This document shows positions 1 through 9,588 of a DNA stretch of 64,000 bases, piece by piece (the first letter of the stretch is position 1; each line of letters starts with the position of its first letter). Below the pieces are notes generated by a model. The model was not told where the DNA came from. It saw nothing but the letters and a program-made list of their open reading frames with translations, and did not search any database. This DNA comes from Hygrocybe punicea (taxonomy: Eukaryota; Basidiomycota; Agaricomycetes; Agaricales; Hygrophoraceae). Position numbers and translations under genes: made by a program. The stretch covers positions 744,001 through 808,000 of the forward strand of contig OY744462.1 in assembly GCA_963556145.1 (NCBI GenBank). The letters are read 5' to 3'.

Positions 1-207
1 GAGTAGGTGTATGGCGAGGGTGCAGGCCAGCATTTCGGCTTCCGGGTTGGTGTGGTTGTCGGTCGAGCCTAGGTGATAGCATAGAATTTTCGTCTGTGTG
101 CGGCCCAATCTGTATAGAATAGCTGCTGATCCCACTCCGCCTTCGAAGGCTGAGCCGTCGGTGTAGATTTTGATGTCTGCTGGGTCGGCCTGTTCTTCTT
201 GTAAGGA
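1..207 (-). pseudogene. LINE RNase H domain, same frame as ORF2 after a TGA, cut by the window edge
   Basis: Reading on in the ORF2 frame past the TGA at 208-210 gives an open frame with IYTDGSAFEGGVGSAA, the first catalytic Asp motif of RNase H, and then an EAEMLA helix that carries the second acidic residue. No frameshift is needed, so a single base change separates it from ORF2. The remaining RNase H motifs lie outside the window. Recoding at the TGA is possible in principle but has no support here. Confidence 0.85.
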
Positions 208-3162
208 TCATTCTCTGGAACGGGCAACGTGTGTACGGAGAGCTGGGAACTGTGAGCAGGTCGGTGGTGTGATCGTTTCGGTGTCATCTGGACTTATGCG
301 GTATAGGTGCGTTAGGGTGTGTAATGGTGATTTGTGTCTGAGGACTAGATGTTTAGCGCATTGTCGGATTGGTTTGTAGAGTGGGTGTGATGATGGTAGA
401 GTGGCCATCCTTACAATTGCCCGATGACAGGCTCTGTGAAGTAGGATGTTAACCGGCAGAATACCCGCATGCATGTCGAGTAGATCGGTGGGGGAGGATC
501 GTAGAGCTCCGGTTATTTTTAGTGCAGCCATGCGTTGTGCTTTCGTTAATTCTTTCATGGCTTTGACCGAACCCCGCTTGTTCTTGTATCCAGGTACTTT
601 GTGGACTGGGGTGTACCAAACATCGGCTGCGTAGGTTATTTTGGGAACGGCCACAGCATTATAGAGTCGTCGCATTAGTCTAGTGCTGACTCCGGTTTTG
701 GTCCTGGATAGTCTGCAGAAGAGCGCGATCCATTTGGTGGCATTGGATAGTGTATGGTCTCGTTGTTCGTGCCATCGTAGTTGTTGATCGAATATGGTGC
801 CTAGGAAGCGATGTGATTTCGTGGGTTTGATTGTTACGTTTTGTAAGGTTAGGTGCGGTCGTGCGATCTGCCGTTTCTGTGAGAAGTCAATGAGAGCAAA
901 TTTGTTTGTTTCGAATTTGGAATTGTGGTCTCTGGACCATTCGTATGCGCCTCCGGATCTATTCATCATGTCCTTGATGGCTGTATGTGTGTTGGTGAAG
1001 CTACGACCTTCCGCGTAAAGTGCGGCATCGTCTACGAAGGCCACTGCTAGCTCGTGGGGACCTACGGGGACGTCTAGTAGATCAGCATTGTAATACAGGT
1101 AGATAATCATAGATAGTGGGTCGCCCTGTCCGATACCGTTTATGAGACGGATGGGGTCGGAGGTGTAGTCGTCGAACTTTAATCGTGTGGTTCGGTCCGA
1201 TAGTATGTGTCCGATGATGGTAACTATCTGTTCCGGGATGCGACGTTTTCGTAGGTTATGGAGTAGACGGGCTGTGACCGCGTTTGGGAATGCGCCTTCG
1301 ATGTCCAAGAATAGGATGGTTGCAACCCTTTTGTTTCTCCAGGCGTGCTTGATGCGGTTGACTAGAAGGTGCATTGAGTCCGTGGTCGAGCGTCCGGGTC
1401 GGCCGCCAAAGTGGGTCGATGGTAGTAGTTGGTGTTCTTCGGTTAGTTGTACGATGATTTCTGTCAGGATTGAGGTTAGTATTTTCGGTAGGGTATTGAG
1501 GAGGGCGATGGGTCGGTAGGCCTTGGGAATGTCGTAGCGGGGCTTGCCAGGTTTTCTGAGTACGCAGGTCGTAGATTCTTTCCAGCTGTTGTGATATGTA
1601 TCAAGGTCGAAAAAGGCATTGTAGATGTAGAATAGATGGTCTATAATGATTGGGTTTATTTCTTTGAGTACCACGTTGGGGATGCCATCGGGTCCTGGGG
1701 CCTTGAAGGGTTTTACTTTGTTGATGTGTCTGGTTATTTGGTCCTGCGTGATGATGGGCGTGTAGGCTATTCTGGTGGGATATTCGTGATTTGGTGGGAC
1801 AGTGGAAGTAGGTGGGGGAGGTGGGAAGAAACTTGCTGCGATTACTCTGCTTTTGTCTTCGTTTGAGGAGGCGTGTTTTGTGGTGCCGTCCTGGACTGTG
1901 TATTCGAGTGTGGGTATTACCGTGTTGCCTCCGTCTCTGCGAGGGTAGTCACTGATTGGATTGGAGATACAGCAGTTGACCGTCCATAGGCTGTAGTCGT
2001 TGGCCTCCTCTAGGAAGGCCGTCCAGTGGGCTTCTTTGGCTTTCATGATGGCTTCACCATAGCTGTTCCTGGTGCAGCGGTATTCTTTGTGGATGGGGTC
2101 GTCAGGTAGAGCTCGTTTTCTATATGATTCGAAACTTAGCCTGTTTTTCTTTTTTCTCAAGTCCGAGAGGTCCTTGTTCCACCATCGTTTTGAGTGCGGG
2201 GTCGGCTTAGAGATGGGTACTATCTCATCGATGGTGTCTTGTATCGATTTTGTCAGATTCGTGATGGTTTGAGTTAGTTGCTGTTTGGAGAGAATCTTGG
2301 TTGGCTCTGGAAAGGGTCGTAAGCGGGTGGTTAGCGTGTCACGGAATTTATCCCAGTCAGTCATTACGAAGTCGCGTTTGGGTGTGTGTGTGCGTGTGTG
2401 GGTTTGAAAGAATAGTGAAGTAAATATTGGGATATGATCGGTGCCGGTGGGTCGGTCGTTGGGTTTTGTGTCGCATATGAGTATTGAATCTAAAGTTTTT
2501 GCTGAGCAGAAGACGTTATCAGTTCTTGTCCAGTTTTTGGTGGCCATGGATTCCAGGGTGGGCAAGTCTTTGGGCAGCGCCATCGTCATGTTGTGATCGG
2601 TTACAGCCTCTATGAGTAATCGTGCTTGGTCCAGGGCGTTGGCGGTGAATAGGTGGTGGTTTCTTTCCTCGTCCCATAGGGGGTGGTGTCGGTTGAAGTC
2701 GCCGCACCACAACATGTGGTCATTTGCGTTTTGATGTAAAGAGTTTTCGTTGTCCTTGGTGAATTGTGTTAGCGTTGTAAGGTTAAGAGAGTGGAGACAG
2801 TCATTGTATATATTGAAGATGGAGAGGTTGGCATGTGGACTTCGGATACGGATGGCGGTAATGTCGTTGGTGTTGGGGAGTTTGATCTGTTCCCATGTAG
2901 TCGTGTCTAGTTTAGAGTTAACTAGGATGACTGATCTGACGGCCGAGTCGAGGTTGAATCGGGATGTGGGATATATGACCCTCCAGTCGTGTGTGGCTTT
3001 CGTGTTGTTGTATCTGTCGAAGTAGGGTTCTTGTATTAGTAAGATGTCACATTTATTGAAAATATTTGAATTCATGAGGTCCCACTGCGCTTTGGCTGAT
3101 TTGTTTAAGTTGATTTGCCATATATTTATGCGGTACGGCTGTACGTTGGGTTGTTCAGGCAT
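208..3162 (-). CDS. LINE ORF2: endonuclease and reverse transcriptase
   Basis: This 984-residue frame encodes the enzyme of target-primed reverse transcription. Residues about 10-250 form an endonuclease/exonuclease/phosphatase domain, with LIQEPYF, CGDFNRHHPLWD and GTDHIPI as the expected metal and catalytic motifs. The reverse transcriptase occupies about residues 450-760: KAPGPDGIPN, YRPIALLNT, a GGRPGRSTTD box, FLDIEGAFPNA, GIGQGDPLS and the catalytic FVDD in place of the usual YADD. The ATG at 3162 overlaps the end of ORF1 by 8 nt (ATGCCTGA). The frame ends at a TGA (208-210), but the same frame continues into an RNase H domain, so this stop looks premature. Otherwise the frame is intact. 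Confidence 0.93.
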   Translation of the reverse strand: MPEQPNVQPYRINIWQINLNKSAKAQWDLMNSNIFNKCDILLIQEPYFDRYNNTKATHDWRVIYPTSRFNLDSAVRSVILVNSKLDTTTWEQIKLPNTNDITAIRIRSPHANLSIFNIYNDCLHSLNLTTLTQFTKDNENSLHQNANDHMLWCGDFNRHHPLWDEERNHHLFTANALDQARLLIEAVTDHNMTMALPKDLPTLESMATKNWTRTDNVFCSAKTLDSILICDTKPNDRPTGTDHIPIFTSLFFQTHTRTHTPKRDFVMTDWDKFRDTLTTRLRPFPEPTKILSKQQLTQTITNLTKSIQDTIDEIVPISKPTPHSKRWWNKDLSDLRKKKNRLSFESYRKRALPDDPIHKEYRCTRNSYGEAIMKAKEAHWTAFLEEANDYSLWTVNCCISNPISDYPRRDGGNTVIPTLEYTVQDGTTKHASSNEDKSRVIAASFFPPPPPTSTVPPNHEYPTRIAYTPIITQDQITRHINKVKPFKAPGPDGIPNVVLKEINPIIIDHLFYIYNAFFDLDTYHNSWKESTTCVLRKPGKPRYDIPKAYRPIALLNTLPKILTSILTEIIVQLTEEHQLLPSTHFGGRPGRSTTDSMHLLVNRIKHAWRNKRVATILFLDIEGAFPNAVTARLLHNLRKRRIPEQIVTIIGHILSDRTTRLKFDDYTSDPIRLINGIGQGDPLSMIIYLYYNADLLDVPVGPHELAVAFVDDAALYAEGRSFTNTHTAIKDMMNRSGGAYEWSRDHNSKFETNKFALIDFSQKRQIARPHLTLQNVTIKPTKSHRFLGTIFDQQLRWHEQRDHTLSNATKWIALFCRLSRTKTGVSTRLMRRLYNAVAVPKITYAADVWYTPVHKVPGYKNKRGSVKAMKELTKAQRMAALKITGALRSSPTDLLDMHAGILPVNILLHRACHRAIVRMATLPSSHPLYKPIRQCAKHLVLRHKSPLHTLTHLYRISPDDTETITPPTCSQFPALRTHVARSRE

Positions 3163-4942
3163 GGGTCAAGTGTATGTTGGAGTTGGACGTTGATGCTCTG
3201 TTAAAGGCAGGGAGAGGGGATGGGGGGCGGTCGCCCCATCCTTCTGGCGTGCGAGTGCGTGGATTAGGATCATTGGGAGGAGCCCGTTCATTTGAAGTGA
3301 AGGGCAGGGTCGTTTGTGCGAGGTGAGGGCGTATGTCCCGAGGGGCTCTATGATGGTTTTGGTTTTGGTTTATGCGCGTGATGTTGGGTCTGGGTGGGGG
3401 GAATTGGTGAGCGTGTGTATTAGGAATGTAGTGACGGTCTTTGTTGCTTAGTGATCTATGTCCGTGAGGGTTGGGTGTAGGGTTCGCCGGGGGTGTGAAT
3501 GCGTGAGTCCAGGGTTCGTCCGTGGGGTAGTAGGGCATTCGGTTTTCTATATTGTTAGTGTCTAGATCCTTACATTTTTGGACGAAGGTGGGGCAGGAAT
3601 GGTCCCAGCTGGCGTGGCCATCCTTTCCACAGGGTGTACAGTGTAGTTTATTGTTGTCGGTGCAATTGGCTGTTCGGTGGTTGTTGCCGCATGTGCCGCA
3701 TATGTCGTTCGGGGCTGGGCACGATGAGGCTACGTGATTCCAGCGTTGGCAGCGCAGGCAACGAAGGGGTTCCCTTTTACATTTGTTGGCTTTGATTCGT
3801 TTGTGGCATATGTAAAAACCTTTGGAGATAATGGAGTTAGCGACATCGGGTGAGGAGGTAGTGAAAATGGCGTGGCCGCAGGTCTGGTTTGCAGCGCGTT
3901 TTTCTTTTGGTTTGATCCAGTTAGCTTTGGTGATGGTATTTGTCGGTAGATCGTTTATCTCTTCGACCTCCCTTAGATATTTTACGTTTTCGGGGTCGAA
4001 TGTGAGAGGGATGAAGTATGCGATAATTGCATATGACCGTGGTTTGATCTCTGCGCCGTAGCCGAAGTCGTCTGTAAATCTCGTATGTTGGGCATCGGTT
4101 AGTAGCCATTTCACAAGTAGATCTGAATTTGCTTCCAAGAGTACTCCTCCATTGCGTAGTTTGATTGTGCCACGGAATTTTTGGCCTTCCGGGGCGCCGT
4201 TCGTACTGATAATTTGGTTGGCTTTATTTAGGATGCCTGCATGGCTGAGCTTTTCCAGGTCCTCGTGATGGGGGGGTTTAATGTCGAGGAGTATTTGTCG
4301 GGCTTGCAGGGCCTCTCTCGAGCTAATTGATGGGTTTTTAGTGTTATGGTGAGGGGGGGGTCTTACTTGATTGATGAGGACGTCTTTATACGTGATTGTG
4401 GTAGCTTCTATTGCGTTTGTTGAGTTCTGTAGGTTATCGGCAAGTTGTTGGAGCTGGGTCTTGGTGGCTTCCAGGTTGGTTTCGACTTTCTTGGTGATCC
4501 TGTCTACGATCGGGTCGACGATCGGGTCAAAGTCCTTCGTGAGAGGGTCGAGCTGGTGTTGGTCGATTTTGAGCTTGTCTGTAAGCTGTTTGGATAGTGC
4601 TGCTGCTTTGAGTTCGAGATCGAGGTCCAGTAGGATGAAGGCAATTGATCTGATAGTGTCTATTGCTTCGCGATTTCCAGAGAGGTCATTTCCTGTAGCC
4701 AGATGAAATAACATCGCTGATAATATGGTGGCATCATTTTCTTTGTGTTGTAAAGAGTGGAACTTAGCATTGAGGTATTCTTTAGCTGCTTCCGGGGAGT
4801 CGATGTCTTCATCTTCGGTGTCTTCTTGTCTGTTATCTTTCTTTTTTCGGGTACCGGGGGCAGTGGACGATCTGGTGTTCACGGGGTCCTGGTTTACCGA
4901 CTTGGAGCTGTTTTTACCGGTGATGAGCGTGGCCTGGCGCAT
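3155..4942 (-). CDS. LINE ORF1: gag-like nucleic-acid-binding protein
   Basis: This 595-residue frame starts with ATG at 4942 and is uninterrupted. The N-terminal third is acidic and helical, with a likely coiled coil. The middle (about residues 230-390) resembles the RRM-like region common in ORF1 proteins of this class. Around residues 390-460 lies a run of Cys/His knuckles: CLRCQRWNHVASSC, CGTCGNNHRTANC and CTPCGKDGHASWDHSC. The C-terminal 130 residues are rich in Pro, Asn and His. The protein probably coats the element RNA. ORF2 begins within its stop region, which suggests termination-reinitiation as the way ORF2 is translated. Confidence 0.92.
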   Translation of the reverse strand: MRQATLITGKNSSKSVNQDPVNTRSSTAPGTRKKKDNRQEDTEDEDIDSPEAAKEYLNAKFHSLQHKENDATILSAMLFHLATGNDLSGNREAIDTIRSIAFILLDLDLELKAAALSKQLTDKLKIDQHQLDPLTKDFDPIVDPIVDRITKKVETNLEATKTQLQQLADNLQNSTNAIEATTITYKDVLINQVRPPPHHNTKNPSISSREALQARQILLDIKPPHHEDLEKLSHAGILNKANQIISTNGAPEGQKFRGTIKLRNGGVLLEANSDLLVKWLLTDAQHTRFTDDFGYGAEIKPRSYAIIAYFIPLTFDPENVKYLREVEEINDLPTNTITKANWIKPKEKRAANQTCGHAIFTTSSPDVANSIISKGFYICHKRIKANKCKREPLRCLRCQRWNHVASSCPAPNDICGTCGNNHRTANCTDNNKLHCTPCGKDGHASWDHSCPTFVQKCKDLDTNNIENRMPYYPTDEPWTHAFTPPANPTPNPHGHRSLSNKDRHYIPNTHAHQFPPPRPNITRINQNQNHHRAPRDIRPHLAQTTLPFTSNERAPPNDPNPRTRTPEGWGDRPPSPLPAFNRASTSNSNIHLTHA

Positions 4943-6065
4943 TGTTAAGTGATTGTTGGGTTTGTTATTTCTTGTGGAACTGGGGATTATATTTGTAGCG
5001 ATTATTGCGATTGTTGATTGTTGGGAGGGCCTGCAGCCGCTGTAGATGAGTTCCTTATTTCGGGGTCCCAGAGGGGTACCACGTGGTCAGGGAACAAGGA
5101 CCTCTTTCCTCCTACACTTTAATTTTATTGTTTAGTCTTAGTTGCGCCTCTAGGGCTGCAGAACTCGGCAGCTTTATCATTTTGTCACGTTGTCACACTC
5201 ATATCACATGGGGTTAAACATCCCCACCCCTTCATGCCTTCTTTATATTACAACCTCAACGCACTTGGAATTCCATGCCCCACTGAATCTGGTCAAAAAC
5301 CCGGGCCCGGAAAACCCCAAAATAGCCCCAATAACTGTGCCCAACAAGGAACACCACTCGCGTGTCACTCACCAAACAAAGAAGAATGGAGCCATAAAAC
5401 AGATAGAAAATGCACTTAATACAATGGCTGTTGCATGTGCACCCCCAGATATGCCCCTTATTGTCATTTTCATGGTAACTGTACAGGAAAACACGTTCAA
5501 ACGTAACTTTCGACACGTCCATCCATATCCACCCCCATTTGGCCCCCATTTGGTGCCCTATTCTTATCTATGGCCTTGTTGTCATCTCTGGATGCAAGTC
5601 CAGACTAGTCCCCAGCATATGAGCCAGTAAACTGTGCCAGCGTCCAATAAACCTTGTTTTTGACTAGTTCTATCATATCTACCCCTGTTTTGCCCCTGTG
5701 TCACATCTGAGTGAATAGACAAGCCTTCGACTAGAAACCGAGGTCACCAGGGGGTTTTCAGGGTCCACAATCGCAACCGTGATGACCAGCAGTCAAAATA
5801 AGTGACAATGGATGCCATATTTGGAATCTGAAGCAAGAAATACATACTGCAAAGTGAGATATCCAAGCAAGCATTACAAGATAAAGCTATTGAAGATAAA
5901 GCTATTACAAGGGTATAATATGACATATATATGAGTCACTGTAAGCGATGTCCACCACGGGCATTCAGGGTCCAGGATTGCGATGGTGAGGACCCTGAAA
6001 GAGGACGGTACGGGGAGGGATGGCATAATTTGTGGGTGGAGACCAAACATATGCAAATATCATGA

Positions 6066-6345
6066 AGTTGATCATGTGATCCATGATTATATAATACAGA
6101 TATCAGCCACATAAGTCTTGATACAGTCACGTGACGATGGCTTATGTAATACTATGCAGTCATGTGATCCTGGCAACCGTCACATGATCCTATCATGTGC
6201 CTGTCATGTGAGCCAGATACTACTGGTGGTTGGCGCTATTATATGATCTATCATACATACTACTACATGATCTACCATGCTGTCATAATTACCATCCAGG
6301 ATCAAGCCTGGATTCCACATTGGGATTTGCGAGTCATGTGAGGGT
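6066..6345. repeat. Cluster of CATGTG/CACGTG palindromic sites
   Basis: At least seven E-box-like sites lie within 280 bp, among them GATCATGTGATCC, AGTCACGTGACG, AGTCATGTGATCC, GTCACATGATCC, ATCATGTGCC, GTCATGTGAGCC and AGTCATGTGAGG. The spacing is irregular. The same word occurs once near the first exon of several hAT-like elements elsewhere in the window, so this may be the remnant of such an element or of a regulatory region. Confidence 0.5.
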
Positions 6346-6474
6346 GTGGGAATGTTGTAACCATGGTGTCCGGGGGTTTTCAGGGTCTCCGGTCACGGTA
6401 CTGGTCACGGCTAAGCAAACGGAGTAGCAGTTGTGAAGATCTCCTACTACACCTCACTCAAAATTCTGGTCACC

Positions 6475-6562
6475 TTTACGCTCACCTGGTCACCTGGTCA
6501 CCTGGAATCCAGGTGACATACTGAAGTGACCCAGGTGACATACTGAGGTGACCCAGGTGATT
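6475..6562. repeat. Short tandem/inverted GGTCACC / GGTGACC repeat
   Basis: The motif CCTGGTCACC is repeated two to three times and then appears inverted as CCAGGTGAC in two nearly identical 22-bp units spaced by ATACTGA(A/G)GTGA. The block can fold into a hairpin. No coding role is visible. Confidence 0.5.
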
Positions 6563-8827
6563 GTTTTGTCCCTGATTTACACTGCATTCGCATCTATGCC
6601 CTCGGCGTCATCCCGAGAAGCAAACCATGACCTGCCCCCAGTGTCTAAACTAATGCCATATCTGCACCTGCCCAACACCATTGTCCACACGTCCCAGTGT
6701 GTCTGCCTCCATTTCACATCAGAATTGCCTCGCACTTATATCTATAACCTTGTCATCATCCCCAGAAGGAAACCATGATATAGCTTCACCATCTAAACAC
6801 ATGCTGTCTCCAGAAAAATGTATCCATGCATACCAACATGACAATAAGGCACATATCAATACATTCACCCCTGTTCCCCTCTTAATTTAGCCCCCATCTT
6901 CATCTACGCCCTCAATGTCATTCCAATAGCATGCCCCTACTGTTTGAGCCCACATAGCCCCCCAAGAGCCTGTTTTCGACACACCTGAACATGCCCCCCC
7001 TTGTTTCACACCTGAATCACCCTCAGCCTTCACCTAAGCCCTCAGAAGCACAGAAGGACACACAGTCAGTGTCAGTGGCCACGCTGTTCCCAGAGATTGA
7101 TGTTCATGCCCACCAGAAGCCGTTTTTGATGCACCTTAGTGCATCTACCCCTGTTTCTCTTTTATTTAGCTCATCAACCTTGCCTATGCTCATTCTGTGG
7201 TTTCCAGAAGCTTGTCTCCACATATGCCTCACATTTGCACATCAGCTATCCCCCAAGACACTGATTCTGCTGCCTCATTCATTATCTTCACATCCCTATC
7301 ACCCTCCAGCCACATTTTCCCCCATTTCAACTCCTGTCTCCATTTACACTGTTGCCCACATCCCCAGAGGTGAAGCATGACACACCCCCACCGCCATCAC
7401 CCTCACTATCAGCCTCAACTCCCTCCCACATCCTCATTTGAGTCAAGACAACTCCTCAAGCACTGCCCTTCCCAACATCATTACCCATATCCTCCTCATC
7501 AAAATCTATGCCCCCTCCCCTTTCAACATCTATGTACAAGATTCACTCCACATCTTTGTGTCCACCATAGCTACCTTGGTTCTCTTTGGAAGAAAGTGAT
7601 GCCAAGATTCACAAACAACAAGAATATTTGGAATTTGAAAATGTTCAGATTGATTTTATCAGTTTTCAAGCAAGTCATTTTCTGTTGGAAAAGTGAGTGA
7701 AGAATTTAGAGAAATAGTTTGTTTCTTTGGATAATTGGATTTCAGGTTTGGACAATCATGTTACTGGTTTAGAATAGAGAGTCCTCTCCCTTTAGATTTT
7801 CTTTTTGATTTTCTAATTTTCTTTCTGATTTTCTTTTCAGCTTGTTTTTTATTCTACTTGGTCTTTTGCTTTCATTTTTTGTTCTCCTTTCTCCTGTAAC
7901 TGACTAGGGACAGTCAGATTTTCAGTGACCAGGAGGATAATACGCATGCTGCATGTCTACGCCCCGATTGGTGATATTTTACTATTTTTATTAGTTAGTT
8001 TTTATTATGTACTTATTGTAGCACAACAAGTACAAATATAAGATTGGATTCTCCCCTTTCACTTCCATCTCTAAGAGCTCGAGACCTCCCTTGGATCAGC
8101 CCTTGCACCCCCACACTCAGAGATCATCTCAGTGTATCAACGTCAATTGACATGACAGGTTATGTCATGATGAGGTTGCTGCCACCACTAGCCCATCACC
8201 ATGTTTTGCCTGCCTGCTACCCACCCTGATAACTTTGCAAATACAGCACTAATGTCCATTAATGTGAGGTGTATATTCATAAGATAAATTCTGGGGCAGA
8301 ACAGATGTGCTTTGCTACTATTATTTAGCACTACTGCTACCATTGTCTTTATTAGCCCATTAGCCTGCATTGCTGCTATCATTGGTGACCCACTGGGTGG
8401 GCATCATAGCATGGGCCAATTGATGCTATCAGAGATGATCATGAGGTGAAGTTCAGAGCAGGGCAAGCTTGAGGGGGTTAGGCAGCAGACAGTGAGAGGG
8501 GAGATTCAGCCCCTGCTGTCCTTTGTTAGCCTCATCAAGTAGTTCCCAGGCTAGTGTTGCCTCAACTCAGCTTTTCTTGACTTGTCATATGCACAGGTGT
8601 TGAAACCTGCATGGGTCGTGGGTATGGGTCCGCGCGGGTATGGGTACGGGTAGCCAAATCAGGACCCATGATTTACCCGTACCCATGCTATGGGTCCACG
8701 GGTTTTTCACAGATAGTGTCACGATCCCGTGACATGCGACTTTGACCTCAACTATGCAGCAACAGCAAGATCAAATGAAAACCAACAGTAACAAAATGAG
8801 GACGGACGGGTTTAGGAGACCAAAAGA

Positions 8828-8855
8828 GCAGCGGGGAGTGGTGCACCCCTGCTGC
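8828..8855 (+). repeat. Palindrome 2 copy (element X, first)
   Basis: The arms GCAGCGGGG and CCCCTGCTGC flank a GTGGTGCAC centre. The following bases are AATAGGGATT, so here the splice-donor-like GTANGT seen after other copies is lost. Confidence 0.6.
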
Positions 8856-9073
8856 AATAGGGATTTATAGATATAGTTCTATCATACTGACTAACCATAC
8901 AACTACAGACACAACAATAAAACCAACTATGGGGATGGCAACCGCGACGACAGCAAGCTATGACAATCGCAAATGATGATGGCAAGCCACGATGATCACA
9001 AACGACGACGGCAAGCCACGGTGATGGCAAACAACAATGACAGGAAGCGCAGCGGCAACAGACAACAAAGGAG

Positions 9074-9103
9074 TAGTGGGGGTGGTGCACCCACCACCCA
9101 CTG
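9074..9103 (+). repeat. Palindrome 2 copy with adjacent intron (element X, second)
   Basis: AGTGGGGGTGG and CCACCACCCACT flank GTGCAC. Six bases on comes ACAG|GTATGT, then a CTGAC branch-like word and ACTACAG at 9151, giving a possible intron at 9110-9151. It is at the short end for fungi. Confidence 0.6.
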
Positions 9104-9273
9104 CAACAGGTATGTTTTCTGATTACTATTATACATTAATACTGACTACAGCCATGGATGCTCCCAAGCCCCACACCCATGCCCATCCTCTCAACCAGTG
9201 GGCCAACGACAGGTGCCAACAGTGGCACCAAACAGCCAAATGGTCACCAAACACACCAGCTCAACCCCAACCC

Positions 9274-9327
9274 ACCTCGCAATCAGTGCCGCTGTGTCAA
9301 TTAACATTGGCACCACATTCGTGAGGT
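9274..9327. repeat. Palindrome 1 copy (element X, first)
   Basis: The left arm is ACCTCGCAAT and the right arm ATTCGTGAGGT. The core is GTCAATTAAC, a one-base departure from the usual centre. It lies 53 bp from the next copy. Confidence 0.7.
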
Positions 9328-9380
9328 GGAGATATTACCCAGGAGATGAGGAGGAGACGAGGAGGAGCCCCATGCAACTC

Positions 9381-9435
9381 ACCTCGCGAAGATGCAATGT
9401 GACGTCAATTGACGTTGGTGCTGTGTTCGTGAGGT
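9381..9435. repeat. Palindrome 1 copy (element X, second)
   Basis: The left arm ACCTCGCGAA, core GACGTCAATTGACGTT and right arm TTCGTGAGGT are nearly symmetric. It is in tandem with the copy at 9274. Confidence 0.8.
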
Positions 9436-9588
9436 AATGGGTGGTGGGCACCTCTGGCACAGACCCATGGGTAACCCATGGGTACGGGTTTCCACGGGTA
9501 TGGGTACGGGTAGCTGTGGAATAACCACAGGTTACCCATGCCAATCACTATTCTTAACCAGCCAAGTTGAGGCAACACTATTCCAGGC

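Larger units (their letters stand above)
1..5110 (-). mobile_element. LINE (non-LTR retrotransposon, I/Tad-like), 3' part beyond the window
   Basis: Two adjacent reading frames on the minus strand form a classic LINE: a gag-like ORF1 with zinc knuckles, then an ORF2 with an AP-type endonuclease, a reverse transcriptase and, at the window edge, an RNase H domain. A downstream RNase H fits the I superfamily, which includes fungal Tad-like elements. The 5' end is not marked by any repeat I can see; I place it near 5110 because the sequence changes character there. The rest of RNase H and the 3' tail lie beyond position 1. Confidence 0.9.
5111..8543. other. Long stretch without a recognisable gene
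   Basis: Open frames here are short, rich in Pro/His/Ser and begin at arbitrary points, and none resembles a protein family. The base composition is biased, with C-rich plus strand between about 6900 and 7560 and T-rich sequence near 7780-7880. Local structure includes the CANNTG-palindrome cluster and the GGTGACC repeats listed separately. A weak match to palindrome 1 (GTCAATTGAC core) sits near 8141. I see no RNA gene. Confidence 0.6.
8544..9588. mobile_element. hAT-type non-autonomous element X with palindrome cassette
   Basis: The element spans 8552-9580. The left end TAGTGTTGCCTCAACT is matched by the inverted right end, and the flanking 8-bp duplications are TCCCAGGC and TTCCAGGC (7 of 8 identical). 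Inside each end lie arrays of GGGTACGGGT-like words (8611-8705 and 9465-9540). The interior carries two copies of palindrome 2, a possible 42-nt intron (9110-9151) and two tandem copies of palindrome 1. There is no transposase. A second, inner element with GCATGGGT ends (about 8595-9550) may be nested here, but I find no clean duplication for it. Confidence 0.75.

Noticed and set aside
5190..5630. 146-codon frame as a gene
   Set aside because: It has no domain, its composition equals that of the surrounding C-rich DNA, and the frame is no longer than chance allows.
8828..8855. Palindrome 2 as a bacterial-type terminator
   Set aside because: There is no T-run, and introns and gene structure show a eukaryotic genome.
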